The position numbers and the translations under genes were made by a program. Under the pieces are notes generated by a model. The model was not told where the DNA came from and searched no databases. It was given only the letters and a program-made list of their open reading frames with translations. Shown here piece by piece: positions 56,329-64,000 of a stretch of DNA of 64,000 nucleotides (the stretch's first letter is position 1; each line of letters opens with the position of its first letter). Source of the DNA: Synechococcus sp. Cruz CV12-2-Slac-r (GTDB lineage Bacteria > Cyanobacteriota > Cyanobacteriia > PCC-6307 > Cyanobiaceae); contig NZ_JAGQEK010000001.1 of the NCBI RefSeq assembly GCF_024346075.1, forward strand, positions 1-64,000, given 5' to 3'.

Positions 56329-57493
56329 CAGATAACAACGGCACCATCCCTGGCAATCCCGGAGTGCACAGCTGCAGCCACCAAAACCCTCCCAATTGAT
56401 AAGGATCTACCAAGCGCTGGTATTCCTCGCGGCGGGCAAGGCGCCAGCTAATCGGGGCAATACCTGGGGTAGATAGCTCACTCCAGAGTTGCGCCAACCC
56501 CAAGCGCAGCAGGGCTTCGCCTTGTAATTCTGCCCCCTGCCAACACCAACCAGTAGTGGTTGCTAACTGTTCCACCAGGGTGTTGCAAACATGGGCTGTG
56601 ATGTCCCAACTGCCGGGCTCAGCAAGTAATTCAGGGCTGGCGATTTGGGCTCGGTAGGCCAGTAAGGTGCCGCCGTCGCGATTAGGTGCGTAATAACGCT
56701 TTGCGGGATGGCCGTAATCGATCGTTAGCAGCCAACCCTGCTGCAAACCTTGGCGCACCTGCTGCAACCAAGGTTCAAGGCTGGGGCACCATTCACTACA
56801 CCAACCCTCCGGCCTGTTGCCACCATTTGTTTCTAAACCCATAGCCGCTAGCTGTTCAACACTTTTTGCTGCAAGCGGCCTGCCTGTTTGCCATTCAAAT
56901 TCACCTTTTGAAGAGAGCACCACATCAAGGCCATGCCAATTGCCTTGAAACAGCACAAACCGCTCAACTGGAAGCGCATCGAGTAGCTCGTGAGCCAGCA
57001 CAATCCCCCGTCTAGGTTCGTTAACAAGTTCATCTGGCTCAGGCCAGTAGCAGGGAATAGTTGAATTCTTGAGGGTTTCCTGTTGAACCATGCGCAAGGG
57101 AGCGCTGGATTCGAGCAACAAAATTTCCAAGCGAGCAAGCCATGGGGGGCTAAGGGCCAGCAGAGCCTCAACCAATTGCAGCGCCAGCAAACCATTGCCG
57201 GGGCCCCACTCAATCAAGCTGAGCTTGCCGGGCTGTTCTGAAAGCAGATCAAAACAGGGAATCAATTGTTTTAAGAGCAGATCTGCAAGGCCTGAGCCAA
57301 GGGAAGGCGCCGTAACAAAATCACCCCTTGGGCCAAAACAACAGCGGCCACTACCGTAGAAACCATGCTGGGAATCGTTCAGCAACCAGTCCATCACTAC
57401 AGCGAAGGAAGCCCTTCCGCCATGTTGAGTTAAAAGCTGCTGCAACCAAAGTTCTGAGTTGTCAGCCACAGCTGCTCCATGGATCGATAACAA
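56318..57493 (-). CDS. Class I SAM-dependent methyltransferase, COG1565 / NDUFAF7-like
   Basis: The mitochondrial homologue NDUFAF7 methylates an arginine of complex I; the bacterial role is unknown. Seen: [29 protein letters not shown] (SAM-binding loop) and [17 protein letters not shown], in family order. 391 residues from TTG 57493; the GTG at 57467-57469 is an alternative start. Its end overlaps aroB by 11 bases. In a cyanobacterium the NDH-1 complex would be the obvious possible target, by analogy only. Confidence 0.88.
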   Translation of the reverse strand: MLSIHGAAVADNSELWLQQLLTQHGGRASFAVVMDWLLNDSQHGFYGSGRCCFGPRGDFVTAPSLGSGLADLLLKQLIPCFDLLSEQPGKLSLIEWGPGNGLLALQLVEALLALSPPWLARLEILLLESSAPLRMVQQETLKNSTIPCYWPEPDELVNEPRRGIVLAHELLDALPVERFVLFQGNWHGLDVVLSSKGEFEWQTGRPLAAKSVEQLAAMGLETNGGNRPEGWCSEWCPSLEPWLQQVRQGLQQGWLLTIDYGHPAKRYYAPNRDGGTLLAYRAQIASPELLAEPGSWDITAHVCNTLVEQLATTTGWCWQGAELQGEALLRLGLAQLWSELSTPGIAPISWRLARREEYQRLVDPYQLGGFWWLQLCTPGLPGMVPLLSVTG

Positions 57494-57517
57494 TGAGTTT
57501 TAGTGGATTGAGTTGCT

Positions 57518-58327
57518 GTGATTTCTATTGGGGCGATTTCTAGGTGGTTGTTGGGGCTATTGCTTATTTGTTCTACGGCATTTATGCAGGCGGAGCCTGC
57601 TATGGCTTACGACAACGCCGATTTATTGCCTGATCACCCAACCCCAGTAATCGATCTGGCCAAAGCCCTCACAGACCAGCAAAGAGAGTCTCTTGAAACG
57701 GAACTCACCGATTTTGAGGCCAAAAGCGGCTGGAAGTTGAGGGTTCTTACCCAATACGACCGCACCCCTGGCCTAGCGGTAAAACAATATTGGGATTTAG
57801 ATGAACGCAGCTTGCTGTTGGTTGCAGATCCCCGCGGTGGCAACCTGCTTAATTTCAACGTGGGAGAAGCCTTGTTTGCTTTGATGCCCCGCACCTATTG
57901 GGTGGAGCTGCAAACCAGATTTGGCAATCAATATTATGTAAAAGACAATGGCGAAGATGGGGCAATTGTTGATTCTTTAGCTGCAGTTGAATTCTGTTTA
58001 AACAAAGGTGGTTGCCAGGTAGTGCCCGGACTCCCCCAGGAGCAATGGCTTCTCACTTTTGCCGCCTCAATACTTGGAGGCCTTGTTGCTGGTTTTGCAG
58101 CTTTTCCTAGAAAAGAAGGCATCAGGATTGCTTGGAATTGGCTTTTACTTATGGCTCCCCTTTGGCTACTAATTTTTGCATTTTTTGGTTTAGCTCCAAT
58201 CCTCACTCGCACTTCAGATTTAATTCCGTTAGCAGAAAATTGCCTCGGCTTCTTAACTAGTGCTGGATTGGCATATGTAATTGCCCTTAAAACATTGCCA
58301 AAACCCGGATCAGCAAAAATTAGTTAG
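57518..58327 (+). CDS. TPM-domain protein, Psb32-like
   Basis: Photosystem II-associated repair or protection factor in cyanobacteria. Signal or anchor helix at about 8-25, then a TPM domain: PVIDLAKALTDQQRESLETEL (in part), WKLRVLTQYDRTPGLA, LLLVADPRGGNLLNFNVGE. Two further hydrophobic segments lie near residues 177-190 and 208-225 plus one at the end, so the domain faces the lumen with C-terminal anchors. 269 residues, GTG start. Its stop is 3 bases from the convergent muramidase stop. Confidence 0.88.
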   Translation: MISIGAISRWLLGLLLICSTAFMQAEPAMAYDNADLLPDHPTPVIDLAKALTDQQRESLETELTDFEAKSGWKLRVLTQYDRTPGLAVKQYWDLDERSLLLVADPRGGNLLNFNVGEALFALMPRTYWVELQTRFGNQYYVKDNGEDGAIVDSLAAVEFCLNKGGCQVVPGLPQEQWLLTFAASILGGLVAGFAAFPRKEGIRIAWNWLLLMAPLWLLIFAFFGLAPILTRTSDLIPLAENCLGFLTSAGLAYVIALKTLPKPGSAKIS

Positions 58328-58330
58328 CGC

Positions 58331-59134
58331 TTAAAAACTTTTTAAAGCGCAATCAAGGCTGTTATCTGAGCAGGGTGGAGCTGTTTGAGGAACTGTTTTA
58401 GCCATCGGCACACGTCCCTGCAGGCGGTTCAGATTTGCTTCGTAAAAACGCTGTAACTCATTTAGGCGCTTCACTGGCTGTCCGTAGTAGCTGCTACCCC
58501 TGAGGGTGGGGAAAGATGCCCACTCCGGAGCTAATTTTGCTGCTAATTCAGCGCTGAGGGTGCCTTGATCGGCTAGTGCTAGGGCACCTCGCTTCTGGAT
58601 CAAGAAAAGAGCAGCTTGATCTTGCACTTGTGGGTTAAAACCGACTAAACCCATAGCCCTAACAACAAGCCCCCAGGTGGCTGGCATGAACTGATATGCC
58701 CCAGCAGCAGCACTGGCATAACCGGTGGTGTAATTCACTTTGTCTGGGTGGCGCTCAAGAGAATCCATCAAGCTGCCGCCGAACATCACCCGATAACCAA
58801 GATCTGCTCCTTCCTTCCAGGTGCCTTCCGCGTAGCGAATCGTATTAAGCAAGGCACGACGTTCAGCGGTGATTGCAAAAATGCGAGGAGCGCTGGGAAA
58901 ACCAGGAAACTGAAGGCGAGGGAAGGAGAATTGAGCCAGATGCTTTGGAGCCCGATCAGCCAAATCCTTGGATGCTCCTTTTTCAGAAGAAGCGGTAACG
59001 GCTAGGGCGGGCGGCATTAGTGCTAAGACGCCGCAAAAGAGAAACAACGTAGCCAACCGGCTCGGTGCAGTAAGTAAAGAAAAATTCAAACGTGCGACCT
59101 GAAGTTTGACTAAAAATAAATTTTTGCCGCTCAC
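58331..59134 (-). CDS. Lambda-endolysin-type muramidase (GH104-like), exported
   Basis: Probable peptidoglycan-cleaving enzyme. An N-terminal hydrophobic segment near residue 25-45 exports or anchors it. From about residue 88 it follows the phage lambda R endolysin closely: AEGTWKEG with the catalytic Glu, GYRVMFGGSLMDSLERHP (in part), SAAAGAYQFMPATW, the QKRGALAL helix and APEWASFP. 267 residues, longer than lambda R (158) by an N-terminal linker and tail. This is a chromosomal cyanobacterial relative rather than a prophage gene: no holin, spanin or phage genes are near. Confidence 0.85.
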   Translation of the reverse strand: MSGKNLFLVKLQVARLNFSLLTAPSRLATLFLFCGVLALMPPALAVTASSEKGASKDLADRAPKHLAQFSFPRLQFPGFPSAPRIFAITAERRALLNTIRYAEGTWKEGADLGYRVMFGGSLMDSLERHPDKVNYTTGYASAAAGAYQFMPATWGLVVRAMGLVGFNPQVQDQAALFLIQKRGALALADQGTLSAELAAKLAPEWASFPTLRGSSYYGQPVKRLNELQRFYEANLNRLQGRVPMAKTVPQTAPPCSDNSLDCALKSF

Positions 59135-59222
59135 GAGATCTTTTCAGAAACGGACTGGCCGAATATGGTCGAAAAAAACCTGGTTGGATTAACCACTGAC
59201 CAGAAAATAAATTGTCTACTCC

Positions 59223-60320
59223 CTAGATACCACCGGCCTCAGAGTTGCTTGTTCTTAATATTTCAACTAAAAACTGGGCTGCTTCAATTTCACCACCCCT
59301 GGTGAGTGCAGGTTTTGTGGGAGGGGTTAATGGGGTATCTAGGTGCCAATCCCCCGCCAAGAAAGCCGCCAAACTCAATTGGCGATGCCATCCATGTTCT
59401 TTTAATCCCGCCATGAGAACTTCAGCCTCCGCAAAGCCCTGCCGTTCAACCGCAATCACGCCAAGCCCCTGGCCCAAGGCTTCACAAAAAGTGCTGTAGC
59501 CCGGTTTTGTAATCACCACGCTGCAGATCGGCATCAGATCAAGGGGCCGCAGATCAGCAGGCAACAGCCTGGCGTTAGAGGCTTTAGCTAATTCAGGGTC
59601 TGTAACAACAAAACCCCAATCGGGCCATTGCTCCAGCAGCTGATGCGTGCAAGCAAAACCAATGCCGCCAAAACTCAGCAGTGCTGTTTTTTGCTTATCC
59701 CAACCCCAGCCAAATCTTTGCCGCAGTTCAAGGCTGGTAAAGCTTGGTGTTCCTGCACTCAAACCAATTTGCTTCAGTGGCAAATCCCAATCCATCCCAA
59801 GCGAAAAAGGACAGCGCAGAGTGGCAGCACCGCGGCGATAAAGCTGATTGCTTTGCTCAGCCCAACTAAGCAAAGGGCCGCCAAGTTCTTGATATATGGA
59901 ATCCCAGCCAAAATTTGCTTGCCACACCAAGGGCACACCTAAACCTTCAGCTAACAGCACTGCAGCAGGCGGAACATCAGCCAATACAAGGGCTGCTTCT
60001 CCAGGGCACCTCAGAGCCGTTATTAATGCAACCTGCTTCTCCACCTGGGCTGCCAGTTTTGGCTCCAGTTCATCTAGCGCTTTCAAGGTGGCTAGGGGAT
60101 CACTAGCTAAAGCATCCGCCTGGATCACCCCCACATCCCATTGGCAATGGTGGTGAATGTGGGGAATTGCTGCAAATGTTTGGTTTAGGAATTTTTTTGG
60201 AAGTGGCGTAGAGAGCACAAAACGACAATGGGGTTCAAGCTTCTGCAACGCCGCCAAAAGTGCCGCCACCCTTGAGCCATGGCCGTAACCATGGCCACTT
60301 ATGCAGGCCACAATCAGCAT
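59223..60320 (-). CDS. Glycosyltransferase-like protein (GT-B fold, L-arabinokinase N-domain-like)
   Basis: 365 residues of GT-B appearance. The N-terminus VACISGHGYGHGSRVAALLAAL is the glycine-rich loop seen in MGT/MurG-type enzymes and in the N-terminal part of L-arabinokinases. The C-terminal half has LLSFGGIGFA and ICSVVITKPGYSTFCEALGQGLGVI (in part), the donor-nucleotide region. Donor and acceptor unknown. Its start overlaps the upstream metallophosphoesterase by 7 bases. Confidence 0.8.
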   Translation of the reverse strand: MLIVACISGHGYGHGSRVAALLAALQKLEPHCRFVLSTPLPKKFLNQTFAAIPHIHHHCQWDVGVIQADALASDPLATLKALDELEPKLAAQVEKQVALITALRCPGEAALVLADVPPAAVLLAEGLGVPLVWQANFGWDSIYQELGGPLLSWAEQSNQLYRRGAATLRCPFSLGMDWDLPLKQIGLSAGTPSFTSLELRQRFGWGWDKQKTALLSFGGIGFACTHQLLEQWPDWGFVVTDPELAKASNARLLPADLRPLDLMPICSVVITKPGYSTFCEALGQGLGVIAVERQGFAEAEVLMAGLKEHGWHRQLSLAAFLAGDWHLDTPLTPPTKPALTRGGEIEAAQFLVEILRTSNSEAGGI

Positions 60321-61168
60321 GGGCCACTGTTAGATAAAGGCAGTATGTGTTCTTCCACCAAAGCGCCATTCGGTTGATACCAACGATGGGACGCCAGCAA
60401 AACAGTGCCGTTGTTATCCATTTCCACCCAGCTGAAATGCCTTAAAGGGCCATTTTCACTGCATTCACGATGACGTGGCACGCAAGCAGCATTTAGATAA
60501 ATCGTTCCTTGCCGGTCGCGATGCAAAGTGCGGCGATTGCCGGCGCCTCGGCGTAAGCGGTGGTGCATATGACCAAAAACCACTAAGGGCACTGGCCTTT
60601 GCTTGCGTATGCGCAGGATTGCTTCTTGAAGATCTTGGTCGCCCCAATCACAGGCAGGGGGCTTCCAGTCTTTTCCACAGAGATCAGCGGCAGCACTGCC
60701 AAGGCCGCTGGGTCCGGCGTGGGAAAGCATCACAAGAGGTATTCCGGCCGGAGCACTCAAGGCAGCCTTGATGATGCGGTTGGCGGAATCAAAAAGATTC
60801 ATAACCCCCCAATGGGATTTAACCGCCTCCGACAGCCTAAATCCACCTCCAGCACTGCCGGGTCTACCACCCACCACCGCTAAGCCGGGGGGATCTAATA
60901 AACGCAAACCCCAACCGCAATGCAACTCACCAAGGGCCTGCTCCATGCGACCAAGAGTGCGACCAGAACTATCTTTGGCGGCATCGTGATTTCCGAGCAC
61001 GCAAGCAACCGGCACATTCAATTTGCGTAGGCGCAGGGGTAGGCGCACATCCCCGTCTGCCAGGTCGCCAACTACCAAAAGGGCATCTGGAGCAAGTTGA
61101 GCCATCACAGCATCGTCGTGGTGGTCCCACTGGCCATGGAGATCTCCGGCAATGGCCAGTTTCAGCAC
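60314..61168 (-). CDS. Metallophosphoesterase (TIGR04168-like)
   Basis: Calcineurin-like phosphoesterase of a cyanobacterial-plant family, substrate unknown. [30 protein letters not shown], and FGHMHHRL carry the dimetal ligands. The GTG at 61166-61168 starts just before the first strand and gives 284 residues; the open frame to 61246 adds an unconserved N-terminus and would overlap the divergent nadA. Co-translated with the glycosyltransferase-like gene. Confidence 0.88.
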   Translation of the reverse strand: MLKLAIAGDLHGQWDHHDDAVMAQLAPDALLVVGDLADGDVRLPLRLRKLNVPVACVLGNHDAAKDSSGRTLGRMEQALGELHCGWGLRLLDPPGLAVVGGRPGSAGGGFRLSEAVKSHWGVMNLFDSANRIIKAALSAPAGIPLVMLSHAGPSGLGSAAADLCGKDWKPPACDWGDQDLQEAILRIRKQRPVPLVVFGHMHHRLRRGAGNRRTLHRDRQGTIYLNAACVPRHRECSENGPLRHFSWVEMDNNGTVLLASHRWYQPNGALVEEHILPLSNSGPC

Positions 61169-61224
61169 AAATGCTCCCTTGTAACTTTCTAGGCTGGTTG
61201 CATCCTCCCTCGGCAGGCTCACGC

Positions 61225-62169
61225 ATGTTCGTAAGCAGCGCCCCATGCAGCAACCAAATTCAGCGAATTGCTGCTTTAAAAGATCAGCGCAAAGCTGTAA
61301 TCCTTGCCCACTACTACCAAGAAGAAGAAATCCAAGACGTGGCCGATTTCATCGGCGATTCCCTTGAGCTATCCCGCAAAGCTGCTGCCACCGATGCAGA
61401 GGTAATCGTTTTTTGCGGCGTTCACTTCATGGCTGAAACCGCAAAGATCCTCAGCCCCAACAAAACTGTGCTTCTGCCAGATCTAAATGCTGGCTGTTCA
61501 CTTGCTGATGCCTGTAGCCCAGATGAATTTGCTCAATTTCGCGCTGATCATCCAGGCCATGTGGTGATCAGCTACATAAATTGCTCCGCAGCAATAAAGG
61601 CGCAAAGCGATTTGATCTGCACCAGCAGCAATGCGGTGGCAATGGTGAAATCAATTCCTGAAGAACAAGGAATCCTTTTTGCACCAGATCAAAACCTGGG
61701 TAACTGGGTGCAAAAACAAACCGGCCGCAAACTTGTGCTTTGGCCGGGCAGTTGCATTGTGCATGAAACCTTTAGTGAGGCAGCTGTTTTCAAATTAAAA
61801 GCCGCCCATCCCAAAGCGGAGCTAATCGCCCATCCCGAATGCCAAAGCCACCTGCTCGATCTAGCTGATTTCATTGGCTCCACCAGCAAATTGCTATCGC
61901 ACAGCAAAACAAGTACTGCTTCATCCTTCATTGTGCTTACCGAGCCAGGGATCCTGCACCAGATGCGTAAGGCTGCTCCCCATAAGGAGTTCTACGGGGT
62001 ACCTGGTCTTGATGGCTGCAGCTGTAATGCTTGCCCTTATATGCGTTTAAACACCCTTGATAAATTAGAAAATTGTTTAAAAACTATGGCTCCTGCCATC
62101 AATCTTGAGGAAGTCCTGAGGCTTAGGGCTCTAGCGCCAATCAAAAAAATGCTGGAATTAAGTAACTGA
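61225..62169 (+). CDS. nadA: Quinolinate synthase
   Basis: Makes quinolinate from iminoaspartate and DHAP in NAD synthesis; carries an oxygen-sensitive [4Fe-4S] cluster. Seen: [20 protein letters not shown] (in part), [21 protein letters not shown], and the third Cys region [10 protein letters not shown] near the end. The ATG at 61225 gives 314 residues and leaves 56 bases to the divergent metallophosphoesterase; the in-frame start at 61171 would overlap it. Confidence 0.95.
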   Translation: MFVSSAPCSNQIQRIAALKDQRKAVILAHYYQEEEIQDVADFIGDSLELSRKAAATDAEVIVFCGVHFMAETAKILSPNKTVLLPDLNAGCSLADACSPDEFAQFRADHPGHVVISYINCSAAIKAQSDLICTSSNAVAMVKSIPEEQGILFAPDQNLGNWVQKQTGRKLVLWPGSCIVHETFSEAAVFKLKAAHPKAELIAHPECQSHLLDLADFIGSTSKLLSHSKTSTASSFIVLTEPGILHQMRKAAPHKEFYGVPGLDGCSCNACPYMRLNTLDKLENCLKTMAPAINLEEVLRLRALAPIKKMLELSN

Positions 62170-62236
62170 AGTGTCCTGCAATGCTGGTGCGAGCTGATTT
62201 ATTTGCTTATATAACGAAAAGTGTTTGCTTTAGCTG

Positions 62237-63760
62237 ATGGGCAGTAGCCGCAAGAGCAGCACTGAGTTGGCGGCAACAGCCTCTTCAAGGGGTAATAGAG
62301 GTTCTGCGCCAAAACCCCATGGCAGAGTTGCGAAAGGGAAGATTGCAGCAAAGCCGGCTAGATCAAAACGCAGAAGCAAAAACGAACAAAAAATCAATGT
62401 TTTTAAACGTCGCCTCAGCTGGCTTGGTTGGAGCGCAATCGGAGTGCCCCTTGCCGCCCTCACCTTTTTGGTGGCGATTGCCCCCTCAAGCAACCGTCGA
62501 GCACCCGGCAACAATCAAACCAGCCTGGCCAGCCTGAATGCCACAAACGAAAGCTTCCAGTATCTACCCGATAACGATGTTTATGCCCTCAACTTTGATC
62601 CGCGCAAGGTAGCTTTCGGCATGCTTGAGGGTTGGGATCGTGAGCAAGAAGCCTTCAACGACAACAAAGCTCTCGCTTTTGTAAGCGGGCCGATGTATGA
62701 GCGCTACAACGATCCTGATCAAGAGGTAACTGTTCCCCTCGGCGATATCAAACTTGGCAATCAAATTTGGCGAGGAAGAAACCGAAGCGCAGCCAGGCAG
62801 CGCGCCTATATGGGTATCACTCACCAAGGCAAGGTTGACTTTGGTTATGGAGAATTAACTGATGCCAGAGCGGGGGAATACGAAACATTTATTGGTGGTT
62901 TGCATTCGCTTTACAACAACATGCAATCTCCCCCCAGTGAATACAAAGGGGCCTACAGCGTGAGCATGGGTCAGCAAATTCGCTATTTCCTGCCCAGGGT
63001 GCGCATGGTTTTGGGTTTGCGTAGTGATGGCCGCTTAGAGGTTTTCATGAGCCGCGATGGCCTCACCCTCGAGCAAACCAAGGAGCTCGCACGCAGTAGA
63101 GGTTTAGTTGCTGCTTACATGCCTGATCATGCTTCAAAAAGCCGTTTCATTATTCCTGGCGTAAAAGGCTTCAGCGAAGAAGATGCCAATTGGATCAGCG
63201 GTGGCGCCACCAGCTTTGTGCACGTGCCTTACATGCTCAAGCTCGAACCAAGATCTTTTCATCTTCAAGGCAATCCTCTGGCAAATATCAACCCCTTGGG
63301 AAGGGTCAGCGGTTGCTCAAACCCTCTGGATTGCAGTTTCAAATTGGGCGGCCAGGTGATGGATAAGGCAATGGCAGGTTTAAACCGTTTGATGGAAAAA
63401 GGAGTGGTGCCAATTGCCCGCTTGTTTTGGTCGCCATCAAAATCACCAACCGCCTCTCGCCCCTCAAGCGCTGCACCGATGCGAGAACCCCCCATCACCG
63501 CAGATCCGGCCCTTGCACTTAATGCAGCTGCAGCACCCCGTATTCCAGAACTCCCTGGAGCAGGTATTGGCTTAGGCACCCCTTCCAATCCGGCATCAAT
63601 GGCGCCTGATCTACCTGCTCCGGAAAAATACGAATCAGCGCCTGCGATAGCGCCAAGCCAAGCCGTATACGATCCCAATCTTTCGATCACAGCCGGCAGC
63701 GAAAATCGCGTAACCCCTGCCCCTCCTGTGTTGCCTCCGGCCTCCCCACCAGCCCCTTAA
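62237..63760 (+). CDS. Large membrane-anchored protein, function unknown
   Basis: 507 residues. N-terminal about 55 residues are basic and low-complexity, then one helix (LSWLGWSAIGVPLAALTFLVAIA, in part, about 60-80). The external domain of about 320 residues contains KALAFVSGPMYERY, RAYMGITHQGKVDFGYGEL and VRMVLGLRSDGRLEVFMS, and resembles phosphodiester-glycosidase (NAGPA-type) folds only loosely. The last 110 residues are Pro/Ala-rich. Found in other cyanobacteria by my recollection. I do not assign a function. Confidence 0.65.
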   Translation: MGSSRKSSTELAATASSRGNRGSAPKPHGRVAKGKIAAKPARSKRRSKNEQKINVFKRRLSWLGWSAIGVPLAALTFLVAIAPSSNRRAPGNNQTSLASLNATNESFQYLPDNDVYALNFDPRKVAFGMLEGWDREQEAFNDNKALAFVSGPMYERYNDPDQEVTVPLGDIKLGNQIWRGRNRSAARQRAYMGITHQGKVDFGYGELTDARAGEYETFIGGLHSLYNNMQSPPSEYKGAYSVSMGQQIRYFLPRVRMVLGLRSDGRLEVFMSRDGLTLEQTKELARSRGLVAAYMPDHASKSRFIIPGVKGFSEEDANWISGGATSFVHVPYMLKLEPRSFHLQGNPLANINPLGRVSGCSNPLDCSFKLGGQVMDKAMAGLNRLMEKGVVPIARLFWSPSKSPTASRPSSAAPMREPPITADPALALNAAAAPRIPELPGAGIGLGTPSNPASMAPDLPAPEKYESAPAIAPSQAVYDPNLSITAGSENRVTPAPPVLPPASPPAP

Positions 63761-64000
63761 CCAGCTTCAGCGAGCGCTCGCACCACATCTCCACGGGTGA
63801 GCACACCCACTGGCATACCCTCTGGGTTTAATACAAATAAGCGCTGGGTTTTACCGTTGTGCAATAGTTTTGCGGCTTTCGGTAAAGGTAAATCAAGGGC
63901 ACATGTGTGGGGATGGCGATTAATTAAATCAGAAACATTATTTCCTAAAACTTGGTGCACTTCTTTATCCCATTGCAGCGGATTTTTGAGGTAGATCACA
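63757..64000 (-). CDS. CBS-domain protein, partial (5' part beyond window)
   Basis: The C-terminal 80 residues of a longer gene, open to the right edge. A single CBS motif is visible: VSDLINRHPHTCALDLPLPKAAKLLHNGKTQRLFVLNPEG (in parts) and MPVGVLTRGDVVRAL. CBS pairs sense adenosine nucleotides. Could be a CBS-bearing site-2 protease or a KpsF-type isomerase; the catalytic part is off the window. Its stop overlaps that of the 507-residue gene by four bases, tail to tail. Confidence 0.75.
   Translation of the reverse strand, partial: VIYLKNPLQWDKEVHQVLGNNVSDLINRHPHTCALDLPLPKAAKLLHNGKTQRLFVLNPEGMPVGVLTRGDVVRALAEAG

Noticed and set aside
1-64000. HIP1 palindromes (GCGATCGC)
   Set aside because: Only about three were noticed (near 11767, 36171 and 43381), close to chance, so the genome is not HIP1-rich.
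1-64000. CRISPR arrays, insertion sequences, prophage or defence islands
   Set aside because: No direct-repeat arrays, transposases, integrases or restriction genes were seen; the genes are mostly housekeeping.

Overview
The window is ordinary chromosomal backbone from a unicellular cyanobacterium, most likely a picocyanobacterium of the Synechococcus/Cyanobium/Prochlorococcus group. The evidence is psaK (photosystem I), petN (cytochrome b6f), thf1/psb29, a Psb32-like TPM protein, several cyanobacteria-restricted small families (DUF3288-, DUF3110-, DUF2499-, DUF3593-, DUF7219-like), SphX, and tightly packed, often overlapping genes. Species cannot be fixed by eye. I see no insertion sequence, prophage, integrase, CRISPR array or obvious genomic island.

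Layout. 1-5.7 kb: 3' part of trpD, a DUF3288-like gene, an ABC exporter half, then a run of small proteins around msrA, tRNA-Pro(GGG) and a plant-type ferredoxin. 5-9.6 kb: a DEDDh exonuclease, peroxiredoxin Q, a DUF1350 hydrolase, acetyl-CoA synthetase and a HAD phosphatase. 9.7-16.2 kb: pgi coupled to a sugar-porter-like permease, then three envelope proteins (a lysozyme-like protein, an amidase and an M61 peptidase). 16.3-24.8 kb: purN, argC, ribBA, a cyclophilin, mtnP, and the run dnaK-dnaJ-DUF3110-murQ.

24.9-29.9 kb is the phosphate uptake region: pstS-pstC-pstA-pstB, with a second binding protein (SphX type) converging on it. pstS is broken by a one-base deletion. A terminator-like hairpin lies between pstS and pstC, and another ends the operon. 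30-36 kb: tRNA-Ser(GGA), a second plant-type ferredoxin, an inositol monophosphatase, hisZ, a bacterial-type ferredoxin, htpG, rpmB and csaB. 36-43.6 kb: two conserved membrane proteins translationally coupled to psaK, a FAD reductase, dxs, ilvA, scpB, yggT and a MazG-like gene. 43.6-47 kb: pyk, a MacB-like permease and a Nudix hydrolase.

47-54 kb groups proteostasis and thylakoid genes: ftsH, clpP, thf1, petN, clpS, plus an uncharacterised 58-residue single-membrane-span protein right after petN and an unusual structured region before purK. 54-64 kb: an orphan sugar ABC permease, aroB, a COG1565 methyltransferase, a Psb32-like protein, a lambda-type muramidase, a glycosyltransferase-like protein, a metallophosphoesterase, nadA, a large membrane-anchored unknown, and a truncated CBS-domain gene.

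No dramatic new system is evident. The best leads are the pstS frameshift, the small gene behind petN, the structured region at 52.86-53.09 kb, and the unknown genes coupled to psaK.
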